A stretch of 64,000 nt of DNA from Phalacrocorax aristotelis (taxonomy: Eukaryota; Chordata; Aves; Suliformes; Phalacrocoracidae). A program made the position numbers and the translations under genes. Shown in pieces: positions 49,760 to 62,689 of this stretch; position 1 is the stretch's first letter; every line of letters begins with the position of its first letter. Where the stretch lies: positions 107,799,277-107,863,276 of the forward strand of contig NC_134278.1 of the NCBI RefSeq assembly GCF_949628215.1, written 5' to 3'. The notes beneath the pieces are model-generated. The model made no database searches and was not told the origin of the DNA. It saw only the letters and a list, made by a program, of their open reading frames with translations.

Positions 49760-52199
49760 TTCCTCCCCGGTGCAGGCATTCAGTCCTGTTCCAGGATTAC
49801 CCCTCTTAAATAGCGCTCAGTGATTTAGTTATACGTTCAGGAATTGTTTTTCTTTTTTTAAACTGCAGTTTTGGTAAATTCGAAGCTAGCCAGGAACTGG
49901 AGTCAGATTCACTGAAGTTTGAGATAAGGCAAGGGCACATTCCCAAGCTGTGGAAAATCCCATTCCCTTTTCTGTCAAAAAGGATTTGACCCCATGGTAC
50001 CCACATTCACTAGAAGGTGCCCTAGATACCACGCAGCTTGCTGAAGCACCCACACACACTGGGCTGTGCTCCCAAGCCCCATCCTCCCGTGTTCATGTTA
50101 CACCTGCCAAGATGCTGATGAATATGCCCTCTCTTTAGGGTATTTTCTGCTGGGGTGGGGCAGAAAAGCTGGGATGCTAGCACCCTCCTTTTACAAGGCA
50201 GCTACATTTACAATCTTTTTATAGAGACCTTAGCAAGAATATGTCATAAATTATTATTCTGTTTGTGAGATTAACATAATTTGAATCATTTATATAAAGC
50301 AAAAATATTACGCATGATCCAGAATATTCCATAACATTAGTGAAATATTTCTTGGGACTTCAAAGTCTTGCCAGCCCCATGTCAACAGGAGCAGAGTATA
50401 TCAATATATTTGACACTCTGAAGCCCAACAGGTCAGCTGTGTATCCCAGGCCTCAATATCAACTCACATATAACATGTTACCCTATCAAAACTGGAGCTC
50501 ATTTTATGTGCCACCTGCACACTGCATTGAAATGTCCCATAAGAAAGGAAAAATTAAAAAATAGTGTTTGCACCTTTTGATGTAATAAGCAAAGTTTCCT
50601 GACTACCGTATGAACTCAGGACTCAAACAGATTGAAACTGGCATCATATACTTGAACTGAGCAGAAGGATTTTTAAGTTGTACCATGCTGTACATCCACT
50701 GGATCACACAAACTCAAATTCAGAGATTTATTTGCCAGGGAAAACAGAAATTTCCTTTCCTTCAGTCTTTCTGTCTTCTGAATGATAAACTAAGTTACTC
50801 CATAGTACCATGCAGAAAATAAAAACAAAACAAAAACACCAAATCAAAACCAACACATGAATATGTGGAAATGTAGAGATATTATTTCTCTTCTGCTTCT
50901 TTTTTTGTTCTGAAATTTCATTAATAATTCCTGAGTAATGAAATTTTGATGACTTTTAGAAGCCACATTAATTACTTGCACAGAATATTTTATGTTAAAG
51001 AAATTCTTCTTTGTTATACACAGTGACATTTCTCATACAGAGAAAATCAGAAGCACAGAATATGGAAGTAAGGAGTTGTGTTTGGACAAATGGTTCAATT
51101 TTTACTTCTGATCAGGCAGTCTTAGGTGAAAGTACATTGCACATTAATACAGAAATTAATTGAAAATGGACTTTGGAGAGTGATTAATATGCAAGATTAG
51201 GACTCCTTATACATAGGACCTGTACTAGTAGAATTCTGTTACCTGAATATTCATGGGAAAATGTGACAAAAGTGCAATTGGGTGAAGGAAATGTTTCCAG
51301 AATCTAAGATGACAGATGTAGCACAAGTTTTTCACTACTGATCCAGTGCTATTTGGATAGCCTATGTTTCAAATTACATTTATACAGCCTTGAAATGCAA
51401 ATTTAGGCAAGCAAGAACACAAATGCTATATTTTTATATTTTGCAAAGATTAATAATGCATTGCCATCCTTGATGACCTTAATTTAAAAAAAAATACAAT
51501 AAAATTTGTCATTATTGTTAACCTGCTATTTAAACCTTCTGAGATTAATAGATAAGGCTGTTAAATGAATGTCTTCTGTTGAATCTATGCAGATTTGGCC
51601 ACATAAAAATTATTTTTTTAATTTTTCTTTATTTGGAAAATTAAGAATTATTTAATTGGCTCAACGTGAGATGAACTGTACTGGCCCATTGGATGTGATT
51701 GTCTTCAAGTGCTACTTTGGTACTGTAGGATCCAGTCAAATGCTGTCTGTGTCATAGACTCTACCTCTGAGAGAAAATACAACTGTATGGACATTTCTGT
51801 CCCGCAGCAGCCTCGGCCTGAAAACAAAATGGCAGGTCCTGCTGAAACAGGGTGTGGGAGCCTTTTACTTTAAAACAATTCTGAGAAAATAAGTCAGAGC
51901 AAGCATGCTGCATCCACTAAAGCAGGGCTGAGTCTGGGAAACTGTAGAAAGTGGCAGCTCCCGTTTCTCACACAACATCTGCTGCAGTGGGTATTTCTCG
52001 AGGCGGATGGTTAACATGCTTGCTCAGTGTGATTCAGGAAGCGTCTTCTCTGTTTCACTGGAGGAGCTCTCCTTCAAAGTGCAAACCTACTAGTCACAGG
52101 AAATAAGAACCTGAAACTTGCAGAGAAAAGGATGTGGAGTAAAAGGAGAGCTGGCAGATGTAGCTGCATGCCAGGGATGATCCCGCCAGTCCATAAATA

Positions 52200-52420
52200 T
52201 TGATGACTTTGCAGTCTCTGAATGTAGATTATTCAGGACGCTGAAGTCTGCAGCTGCACATTCACAGCTTGCTGCTTTCCGAAAGAGCATTCCTGACCTG
52301 GGAATGTGCAAACGCCTGTCTGAGAATCCCCCACTGCTCTTTTTAACTCTGCTGAAACAATGCTCTCCTCCTTCTCCTGGAATTTATATTTTATCATAAT
52401 AATGCAAAAGGGCAAACAAA
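52200..52420. promoter_or_regulatory. Candidate regulatory block with inverted TEAD-type sites
   Basis: CATTCC at 52288-52293 and GGAATG at 52301-52306 form an inverted pair of TEAD/MCAT-type sites, with a nuclear-receptor half site TGACCT between them at 52294-52299. An AT-rich run with ATCATAATAATGCAAAAG lies at about 52393-52410. The arrangement could bind factors cooperatively; only the motifs are observed, occupancy is inference. Confidence 0.25.
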
Positions 52421-54989
52421 AGGTTTGTTTTGCAAAACCCATTTGCCCTACCATAGTTAGAACAGGTTGGTACAAGAGAAGAGACCAAAGTCTCCCCTTT
52501 CTTCTTCTCCTCTATATATTTTCTTCATATAGCTACTTCTTGGCTAAGACTATTTATTAGAAATACCTAGAGACCACATTGACATGACAGTTCATTCATG
52601 GGTACATCATGCGCAACCTAAATGTATTTGGCAGATGGGAGGTAATAATATCAGCAAAGGGCAATCTTAGTTTGCCCAGTTCCATTTGGGTATGGATCCA
52701 GTTAAAATCTGGGACTCAGGCATACTTAAGAGAAATTAATTTAAGCTAGATTCTAAGTTCAATAAGCCAAAATTGGACCTGGTATTCTGAGGATAATGAA
52801 TAAATTGAGGAAAGTATTGAAGTCCAAACAAGGACAACCTAAGCCACAGATAATTCAGCAGAGTATTTCAGCATCTCCGAGAAAAAGTGCAGTATTAGGA
52901 GGTCAGAAAGCCCATCAGGGGTTGGCTCATGTTTTAAGGATAAAACTTTAAAAGGATAATATTTTACTCTAATTCTATGAGAAAAGTAGCAATGGCTTGG
53001 TATTTGCTTATCGCTTTGAAAATAAATAAATAAAAGGTAAATTTGTTATTATGTATTACGTATATACACATGTGTATATATATGTATATATACGTGTATA
53101 TATATGTATATATACAGGTATTTATGAATGTATTTATAGCTAATATGCATATATATACACATACCAACTCTATTATCATTCTTCAGTACACGGCTATCAC
53201 AAATTCATGCTTAAGGCCTGATTTTACCACATTAAGTAAGGTCTTACTCTACATGTATTTTTTTAATGACCTATCTGTGCTCTTGATCTGTGTTCCACCA
53301 GGGTCATGATCTCTCAATCAGCATTTGCAAAAATACTCATAGGTATAACGGAGTTGCTTTAAGCGCTCTGAACATGGCCCATGTGGAAAAAAGGCCAGAG
53401 CTCAGGCTGTTAAACCAGATCTATTCTGAACAACAACGACATATGTTTTAAATTTTCACAGAACTTCAAACATGTATAAGGACTTTCCTGAGGAGAGATG
53501 CTTCCCTTCACTGGGGTCTAGTACAGAAAGTGCAAATTAGATTAGAAGTGAAATTGGGCACAGGTGTGTAGTGTTACTCTATTTTGCAATTAATCTTGTG
53601 CCTCAAACAGCATCACAGAATTATCATTTCACCGTAGGTGTTTTTACACTGTGTCAGACACAACAACTCACCTGTTCGTGAAAGGAGTTTGCTGTTGAAG
53701 TGCCTGTTGAAAACTTTGGACTTGAGTTTCTGTTATAGATTACCAGTAGCTTTAGAGGTTAATCAGTTAATTGGCAATTATTTTGGAATATGACTATCAC
53801 GGTTACTTTAGGTCCCATTTAAATAGACATAAAAATGTTTTGTTTCTGCGCCATACTCAGCTTCTTCTGCAGTCAAGCTTCTTGTCCAATCTCAGAATGG
53901 TCCTTTCTAACGCAGCCCCATTAGTACTGATCTGTGCTTCTTTCTCTGGCTTCAGCGTCCTGGTTTTATTTCCAGCTAAATGGCAGTGCAAAGACACAAG
54001 CAATTCCTGTTGAGCATACACATGCAGCTGACCTGGAGGTTTGTACAGAAATCTAAAACTGATAAAACAATTTTAAGAAACTCTTCTATGAACTCCCACC
54101 GACATAGGTCAAAATGTCTTTCTTCTTTCTCCTTAGCTCCCTTTACTTGTTTTCGCCTTTTCCCATACAGTTTGCTTACTTACAGTAGGGTCATCACTAA
54201 TGCCTTCCAAAACCTTCCCAGACTTGGTGAAAGAGCTTTTTGTAAACTACAAGCAGTAACATCTCATTCTGAAAGCACATCCAGACACAGCGCACAATAT
54301 ACAAAAATGAGATAGAAAGTTTGGATCCAAATTTTAAAAAATTACCTCTTTTTTTCATCTGCCTCTCTTGAATCGTTAAGCCACCCAGATAAAATCCATG
54401 TTTGAAAACTTGGGGCATAATGATTCATTAGTGATAGTACTTTCTGTTATGGAAATCTCCAGGACTCCACATGAGCTGCAAGCGCTAACCACCTGTCAGG
54501 TTGAAGCCTGGGGGAGCTGAAACTCTAACTCTTCAAGGAAACCTGCTGGATTGGCACGTTCTTTTGCAGCTTGGGCTTTGTATCCTGGCTCTCTGTTGGC
54601 TTTCCTTTCTTTAACAATATTGTACTTGCACACTTGCATTCATATTAATTTTCTTTAACATTTTGATGTTCATTCTGTGTATTCTGGTGCCTCAGGTCAG
54701 GGTTTTCTGCAGCTAGACAATCTTCAGTTTTGCTTGACTGCAAATGATTCATCCTTTCTTTAACAATAATATTTATTTCTACATTCACTTCATAAGGTCT
54801 TCGTCTGTTGACACCAGCATGGTACCATTACCAATATATAAACAAAGGAAAATTATAACGCTGAGACTGAATCAAAGTTGTGCATAGTGTCTGTGGTTGG
54901 ATTTTAAATGCATGCAGCTCCAGAGAGTTTATCCACATAAAAGTAATAATTAACATTCCTGAAGTAATAACTGCTCGGCCACATTTCAT
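52421..54989. other. Gene-free stretch around a TA/TG tract
   Basis: No gene is recognised. The main feature is the TA/TG tract at 53051-53165. Open frames at 52964-53309 arise from that tract, being rich in Tyr and Ile, and are not proposed as genes. The 111-codon frame at 53980-54315 has no recognisable domain. Confidence 0.5.
53051..53165. repeat. TA/TG microsatellite-like tract with 20-bp palindrome
   Basis: About 115 bp of alternating pyrimidine-purine steps (tata, tgta, cata, cgta), interrupted near 53117-53140. The section 53061-53080 (TATATACACATGTGTATATA) is a perfect 20-bp palindrome. Alternating sequence can extrude cruciforms or adopt unusual conformations and tends to be unstable. 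Confidence 0.85.
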
Positions 54990-55270
54990 ACTGCTAGCTC
55001 AGACATTTGCATGCTTCCAATATGAGCATGATATGGCTCAGTCTTAAAGCTGCCAAAGCACAGCAGGTTACTCAGCATGCATAAAAAGAACTGACATTAC
55101 ATTCAGCAGGGACTTTATCTTGTTTGAATAATCCTCCCTACAAGATTATTTCAGCATGCAATGTGTTTCATTTAAGCAGAGTTAGAGAATGCAAAATAAT
55201 GGGAAGTAATTACACTATTAAATGTTGCTATTACTTTTTTAAGCCCTCTGTCTCAAAGCGTAAATAGTTT
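54990..55270. promoter_or_regulatory. Candidate conserved block: octamer plus three GCATGC
   Basis: A perfect POU octamer ATTTGCAT lies at 55005-55012. GCATGC occurs at 55009-55014, 55075-55080 and 55154-55159; the last two share the 10-base word TCAGCATGCA (55072-55081 and 55151-55160). Further TAATTACAC and TTTAAGC words follow. As DNA this suggests a POU-type enhancer. If transcribed on either strand, GCATG is the RBFOX binding core, so a splicing role is an alternative. Neither can be shown here. Confidence 0.33.
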
Positions 55271-58200
55271 TCTGAAGGCTAAAAATTGTTAGGAGAAGAT
55301 GAAATGCACCTCTTGAGTAACCTCATTAAAACCAACGAAAGTTGCCTGAAGATTGAGGTTGGTCCCTTACACCACTACACTGAGAACTAGGAAAAACACA
55401 GGAATAACACTATATTATTTGCTTTCAGTTGTTATTAACTCACATTTCTAGAACATCCCAACTCGAAATTCTCAAAATATTTTACAATACTCTATAGAAT
55501 AGAATAGTCCTGTTTATCAGCCTGCAGCAAACAGCTAGTGATACCTCCCTGTGGAAAGATTTGCAGCTGTAACTTCGTCCTAGAGATCAGCACCTGCCGA
55601 TGTCAGCCAGAGCACTGACTTTGGTTGCAATCTCACTAGGCTCTCTGTGTTAAACTCATCTGGTCGGGAAACAGAAATGACACCTTCAGGTAGATTTAAA
55701 GAGAAACAGATGTCTAATGTTTCCCAGTAATTTGTGTTTTGGTAATCTCTCCCACAGTGGCTAACAAATCACAGTCCAGCAGTTTGGAGTTCATCCCTAG
55801 TGCCCAATCCCAGCATTACACTGCAGAAGGACTTCCTGAGTAAGTACGAACAACTGCTGCTTCTGAGGTCTGATGGCAATCTCTTACAGAAAAATATAAT
55901 GATGTACCAGATTTAGCAGTGTCTCTGAGCTATTCACCCAGTAGAGTGTAATTATCTCTGATTACTATTTGATGATCAGCTATGCTTACCATGGGTTTGT
56001 AATCTCCTTTCTTTACACCCTACAGACAGCAGCAACGGATCATTACAGTGAATGAGGCAACTACTGTAATGTTTATTGGAAGTACCAAAGAGAACTTTTG
56101 TCCTTAAATACAGTTTCTTCCCAGCCAAGATCAAAGCATAATTAGGAAAAAAAGAGAGAAGAAACTCAGCCAGGGCTGCCAATTGACAGAACGTAATCTT
56201 GCCACCGTCCGCAAAGACGTTCATAAAAACTGTGCTCACTTCTTAAAGTTGCGCTACTTTTTAAGAGTTTAACTGCAAACAACTTTTTCCTTCCTATACT
56301 ACCCTCTGTTTATTTTCAGGGCTTTTTCTAGTGCCCCAGCCCTCAATGGAAACACTCCTTACAAGCATATCTTATGTTGTTGTGACAATGCCACATGGCT
56401 TATTGTAGAAAAGACTTGCTGAGATTTATCAGCTAGAGGGCTACTTACTAGCCTGACATGTGAAAAATCCTATTTCAGACTTTGCAAATGAGCATGATAT
56501 CCAGTGGCTGCCACTGGATCTGCCATCTGAGTAGTTACGCAGAGCCTGTCTACTTGTACCAGCTGATATGAATGTGTCGCTCTAGTAAAGCACTGGTACT
56601 TATATGTAAAGTTAAGCTCCTGAGCAATTACATATGAGCTCAAGGGCTGTGTTGGACTGGAGCCACAGGACCTGAACCAAAACTCATGGAACTTGATCAG
56701 AGTATTTTAAATAACTTCAGTGGATTCTGGATCAGGTCCATGCTGTCTGCTAGAGGTATTGGCTACATTTTTCCAAATAAAAGAAGTTAGGAATAATACA
56801 TCAAAACCTTTGATCCAGGGCTAGCAGGCCCAGGAATTAAGACTCAGTCCCTTTATATGATGAATTTACAGATTTCCTGACTTAGGAAAGCATGAAAAAC
56901 ACTGACAAATACTAATGTTGACATACAAATAAGTACAGGAGACCAAAGGGTAGAAAAGGCATTTTAATCCTCTAAAAATACTGAACCATTCCAGAGCAGA
57001 GAGAGTCTAATGATTTCAATCCACAGTTGTTTGTATAGCCCTAAACCCTGTACCCATGATGACATTTCATTTTACATCATTTGTTTCTTTAATCAGTTGT
57101 GTTTCATAAAAGCACTCTTTCAGCCAGGTCAGCAGGGAATGTGCTGAGCTACCATGAGCAACAACCAGAGTCACTGATTTCACCCACCCGCTTCCAGGAC
57201 CGAGCGTGTCCGTGTGATCACAACTCAGCTGCCTGGGGACTGCTGTCTGGAGTCTGTGTGTATCCCAATACATTACTCAGCTCAGGCTTTCAGCAGCAGG
57301 ACGTGTTTATTCATCCCTGGCTGTTGGTTTAGGGAACACTCTAAAATTGGGTTTAGACTTTTTTTTTTATTTAATCCTTTCCAGTGGGGCCAAGCCTTGT
57401 GTACAAAACTAAAACCACACAAACATCTTCTTAATGTTTTTGACACCCTTTGTGGTGAGAGTATAATTTTTGACCCTGTCCCACACTAGTCAAGTTGGTC
57501 CTTCCACCATGATAATTACTGTAGTCTTTGAGTGCCTTCCAATACTTGTTAAGCAGTATGACTTCATATCCCTTTGGTGTCGTTTCTTTTTTCATCTTCC
57601 CCCAGAGGAGATACGTATACAGTAGAGCACCTTGGACGCAGTGTCTGTGGCTAGATGCTGTATGTTTAGCCAGTTTCTTCAGGGCAAGTTTCTCTTGGAG
57701 TATGAATATAGTTTCCAGTCTCAAATGGGGCAAAGAGCTGACGAGTTAGCTGGCTATGCCGAAAACGCTTCATTCATCAAAACTACTCACACTCACCAAA
57801 ACAGATAACTATATGAAAAACTCAACATATACATATATATAATGGGTTTCTTTTAAGAAAACATTTCCTTTACCAAAACAAAAGAATCTAACATGCCCCT
57901 TAGATTTTTAACGGGTCATCTACTAATCGGTATTTATAGGTACTAAAACCTGTTTTCAGCATTGAACCAAACAATCCCCTGGCTCCAATTACTGTTACCC
58001 AGAGAGTAGCTGAGAGGTAGCAGTCACAAACAGAGGAGGCCAGACAGAGAAGAAGAAAAGTAATTTATTGATTCTTCTGATCCCTCTTAGCCTTTTAGCA
58101 TTGTTGGATGTTCTACTCAAACCATCACAGCTTCTCCTGCTCATTCAGATTTCTTCATCACAGCTCTTCTTAAAAATAGCCACAAAACACTAATCAGCTA

Positions 58201-59999
58201 ATTCATCTGCTTTGGGGGTTTTCAAGCAAAATTACCTCCAACTAAACATTTCTTTTACCGGAGTGTGTGCTTGCATCTATTGGGTAACAGTATGAAATTC
58301 CTTCTGTCTTCTGTCATCACACCTGATTAAACATCATATACATACTGTATTTCCAATATTTGCATTATTTTTATACTGATCACTTGCATGCTGGTACTAA
58401 TCAAAGAGCTCCGGCTGTAACTGCAGGAACACTGGACTTATTGTAAAATACCAGACAGAAAGATAGTATCTGTCCAAAGGCTGTATCTGATTTAAACTGG
58501 ACATGGACAAATGTTTCCATATTTCTCCTGCTGTCCTTGCCCAAGTGACTCCAGCATGGCTTTGGCGGCCTGAAGATTCCTGCAGCGCCCTACAATCTAT
58601 CATGGCCCTTGTGACTATTTTGGGGCACCTGAAGGTGCTGCGAGACCACAAAGAAATCTTGCTGCTGAGCCTACTGCTGAACTCTGCCTCCTTCCATTAG
58701 AGATGGGCACAGTGTAGCACTGATATGGTTAATCTGAGATATCTAAGAATTTAATGTCTGTATCGGTTTCTTGTTTGATTTACAACTGGAGTTAATGGGC
58801 AGGATATTTTTAATGGAAAATTAACTTAATGATTTTTGACACATGATTGTCGGTTAAGGAGAGGAAATAGATTTCAGTCTTTTATCAGCACTATAGTGTG
58901 TTGCATCTTCATACAACAATCAGTGAAGTAGAACTAAAGAAAATGCACCTCTCCCTGAGTACAAAATGTATTCATATGCCTAAAGTGTTAGTAATCTGTT
59001 AATTATCAGGAAAAGAAAAGCTAGGTTGAATGATCCAAGGACTTTCTTTCCTTTTTTGAAAATCTTCCCAACCTACTTATGTTTAAAAGATAAATATAGT
59101 AGCCATGTTTTGTAGCTTAACAGCTAAGTTCGATACCTACCTTCCTTGAAAAAATATGACACTGACTCTATTGCTATTGTCTGGCCCAGTGCCTGCTTTT
59201 TTGTCATTTGTTTCTCTCTAAATTTCAGTAAAATGTCATGCTTCCCCCTGAAAAAAATCTCAAATATGCAAAACGCAAAACAGTGCTAGAATGCCCTAGT
59301 CTACAGGGATATTTTCTGAAGATGGTGATGCTATTAGCATGTGTGTCTGTGAGTAGAATTATTCTAGAGATAAATATTGCCTAAATGGCATGAAAGAATC
59401 TGGAAGGAACTCAAAGTGACTCGAAACTTACTCTTTTATATGCTTCTTGGGTTGCACTTGCAAACTGGAGTACCGAAGATGTTCTTACAGCTCCCAATTC
59501 CTCTCAGCCCTGCAGAATTAATAAGAGGGGTTATATTCTTTCTTGCAAAGCATTAAAAGGAACTGTTTACTATATTTCAATCCGTTAGACTCCAGAGCTT
59601 ACACAGGTGTCAGAGGGCAGTTTTTGGCCTGCAGGCACTTTATTGCTGTTAAAGATGACCGAGGGGGTAGAATGCCACGTAACCTCGGTGACATGCATTT
59701 ATCAAACTGGCAGCTAAAAGACTCCTATTTATAGTGTTGTATGTAGATCTCTGGAAGATAGCAATCGTACAAACCCACAAGCTCATTTTTGTAATTTTTT
59801 TTTCCTTCAGAGCAAGGATCTACTCCAAGGCTGGGAAGTCTGTGAGACTCCAAAGAGTGTTACCATGGAGTTTCATGGGTTTGGGCTCAAGCCGTAAATA
59901 TTTAAGTGGAAATAATAAAATGAAAAACAAAAGATGGCCAAATCCCCAAATGAAACCATCTAGAGCCTGCATGAGCTGGAGATAACACTAACGTGACAT
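55271..59999. other. Gene-free stretch around a strong exon candidate
   Basis: Apart from the exon candidate at 55758-55839, no gene is recognised. T10 occurs at 57359-57368 and a TA tract at 57825-57842. Open frames of 60-100 codons on both strands (for example 57431-57733 on -, 59734-59985 on +) have no recognisable domain. Confidence 0.5.
55758..55839 (+). other. Candidate exon, 82 nt
   Basis: An acceptor with a good pyrimidine tract (ending aatctctcccacag) precedes the segment and gtaagtac follows at 55840. Two frames are open through all 82 nt. One of them, starting two bases in, gives a Ser/Gln-rich hydrophilic stretch of natural-looking composition. The exon would leave two bases in that frame, which matches the phase of the strong candidate at 60731-60773. 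No family is recognised, so this could be part of a lncRNA, an isolated coding exon or chance. Confidence 0.3.
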
Positions 60000-60215
60000 T
60001 CAAGATAAAGTAAAAGCAAAATTTTAATTAACACATTTTCAGCTCTTATCACAAAGCTGCACTTGCCTTCATAATGGAATATAACCTTGCTTTTAAAATT
60101 AGCTTTCCCTCAACAAAAGCAGCTTTCAGCGTCCAATTGGGGGGAAAATTCACATATTTTGTTTTAATAAAACAGCACTACCAAGGACATAAAAATATGA
60201 ATTTTGAAAGCCAAG
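60000..60215. promoter_or_regulatory. Candidate conserved non-coding element with TTAATTAA and CCAATTGG
   Basis: TTAATTAA at 60024-60031, a perfect CCAATTGG palindrome at 60133-60140, a TTTTAATAAAAC stretch near 60162 and several A/T-rich words lie in about 200 bp with no simple repeat. The texture resembles developmental conserved elements; compositional evidence only. Confidence 0.25.
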
Positions 60216-60730
60216 CCTCGGTTTCCCAGTGGGAGGAAGTTCAAGTGTGCCAATTTCCAACAGCTCTGGGTTGGGATGCTGCGAGCATGCATGGTGTTTA
60301 TTGACTTCTAAATTAAAGCAGTCAATCTCATGGAAAAGCAGAGTAATGGAGGCCATGCTTTCAGTTTCACACCGTGTGTGTAAAATAGTAACCATCAGCA
60401 AAACTTCTCTGAATGAACTGCCACTAGTGCAGCCATAAGATATTCTGGAACAGGAAAATGCCATTTAGCCAAATATGCCACCCCCTATTTGTTTATCTTA
60501 TCTACTTTTCTGCTTTTTTCACTGCATTGCTCAATCAATCCCATCCTTCTCCACAACCAACAAGTAACCCTACATGCCTCTTCGATTGATTTATATTTAT
60601 TACTTGCTTCAGTCATTCTCCTTCGTTAACTTTTTCCAGATGACTGTTAGTAAAGCTGTGTGAATAAATGACAATGGATAATTTACTTAGCAAATTTACC
60701 TTCTTTTTATGTTCTGTTTTCCTCCAACAG

Positions 60731-60773
60731 ATTCTTTGTTAGAAAGTTCACCCACTATGTGCTGGCATTGCCG
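60731..60773 (+). other. Candidate exon, 43 nt, best splice signals in the window
   Basis: The acceptor is excellent: a pyrimidine-rich run of about 25 bases from 60702 ending in ttttcctccaacag. The donor CCG|gtaagtg is also strong. Two of three frames are open. One, read after a single leading base, starts with two Phe and ends in Leu-Ala-Leu-Pro; the other contains a short Cys-Trp-His-Cys. Its phases fit those of 55758-55839 in both possible frames. No protein family is recognised, and a non-coding RNA exon is at least as likely. Confidence 0.35.
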
Positions 60774-62689
60774 GTAAGTGCCTGTGTAGCTACTGTTAAG
60801 CAAAAAATGCAGTAGGGATCCCAGCCTAACCCTTCAGACAAAGCTACTCTCCACCAATTAGCAGGAAAACAAAACCAGTTGAGCTGTCTGGGGTACAGCT
60901 CCCCCACATTCTTCCTACCTAAGACAGAACAGGGGAGTACACCTTTTTCCTTTAACTTGACCTCTCCTTCTTCTCAGAGCCTGGTCCAGATCTTACAGGC
61001 TCCTATATCTTTGCTTTGTCACACTGTACTACCCGATATTCAAGCTCCAGTTAGTTTTGGGGTTTTTTTTCTGTCAAATTATCATGGTTTAGAAAATACG
61101 CTCCCAGTCACAAAGCCAACATTTGCGTTCTGCAACAGTTCTGCAGTTCCCTGCTTCCATGACTGTTCCTGCTGGGAAACTTGGTACTAGACTATTCCAG
61201 CTCAGCAAACACAAAACACAGAGGGGAACGAACACACAGCCCACTGGAGCCCACTTCAATGTCTGCTTCCATATTTATTGCTCTGGCACATGCTTAGGTT
61301 TGTTCATTTGCTTTTTACAAAATAATTTACCTAGCATCTCCATTAGCTTTCTCACTCCGATATAGCAGGGGGAAATGCGATGTGTGTCTGCAGAAACTCA
61401 CACACATCAGGACAATCACAGGGCGAGGATGCACCTCCATGGCCCTCAAAACTCCTTTTTCATTTCCCCAGGGTTCTCCTATGATCTTTGAATGAAAAAT
61501 GTTTGCAGCTTATACCTTTTTATTTTACACAGTTTACACAGACATTTATAGAGGATTAAATTAGGCCATGTTGGGAAGGCAGGCGCTGTGGACGTAACTG
61601 TGTTCCTGTGAGACCATAGTACTTACATGCTGTGCAACATACACAGCTTAGGAATAATTGGTCAAACCTGTCCTCAGTCACACCTGCATGTGACTCCCTC
61701 TGCTTGCACAGATCAGACAGGGCAACAGGAAGCTACTTATTTATTAGCACGGACCATATTTTCTAATGCAGTGAGATATTTGACCTCATACCTGCCCATG
61801 CAACAAGGCTTTGTGGTCTGTAAGGCAGATGGGTGAGCGGTGGCACACACACAGAGTCTGATTTCTACCTGCAGGTGAATGTTTGGATTTCATAACGTGC
61901 TGGTTTGCCAAAAGTCACACGTGCGTGAGGGGGTGAGAGGAAATGGAAATCACCTTCAGGTCTCCACTTAGGTAATCCTTCTCTCCTGCAAGCTTAGGAT
62001 GAAAATACAATAAAACAAAAATCTCCCCTTCTTGACTCCTCAAACTAATTTCTAAGGATCATATTCTTCATCTTTGTTCAAAAAATGATTAAAAAATTGT
62101 GTAAGATGATTGATTGGTCAGGACCTCGATGACACTCTGTTGGTTTGGGGCATTTGTTGACGCTGTAACTGGCACTAGTCATGTTCTGTAGAAGATGAAG
62201 AGGTGGGTTGCTAGGTCTGCCACCCTAATGCTTGCTGAGTAAACAGCTGAGACAAATCCTGTTGCTATCCAATTATTTATCATATATTTCTTTGGTAGAA
62301 AATACTGACAGGGCTACAGGATTATAACCTAGTTTGGTCCAGTGGGCCACAATTTACAGTCATTTACTGCTGTATTAAACAAGCTATCAACAATATATTT
62401 CAGTAGGACAGAATTCTAGCTCTGGTTAATGGAGAAGCTCCAGGAAAGACAGTAGCATCACTTCATATTTATATGAAGGGAAGTCCAAACAATCTTCTAG
62501 CTTTATAGCTTTTAAATTTGACATGCATTTCAGAAGCGCTATTGAATTCTGATTCTGAAAAACAGAAATTTTAAACAAAATGTTAGACATGTTATTTGCA
62601 CAAGTGACTGTAAACTGTAGAGAACCGTTTATAGAATAAGATCCTGCCATGCTTGGATAGGTTAAACTCAAATATAAAAACTTCTTCCA

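Larger units (their letters stand above)
41441..52199. other. Long gene-free stretch with scattered inverted repeats
   Basis: Nearly 10.8 kb show no recognised gene or transposon. A GC-enriched patch spans about 41811-42050. Small structured features are the CAAGCTTT tandem at 41565-41619, inverted repeats at 43115-43136 and 44879-44903, a T10 run at 44227-44236, a short TA run at 44290-44305, a CpG-rich nested repeat at 47717-47760 and A15 at 49745-49759. Open frames of 99-127 codons exist on both strands but none has a recognisable motif. Confidence 0.55.

Noticed and set aside
52964..53309. Tyr/Ile-rich open frames on both strands
   Set aside because: They are direct translations of the TA/TG repeat tract.
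61583..61592. REST-like half site GGCGCTGT
   Set aside because: Only one half of the bipartite site is present and the other half does not match at any normal spacing.
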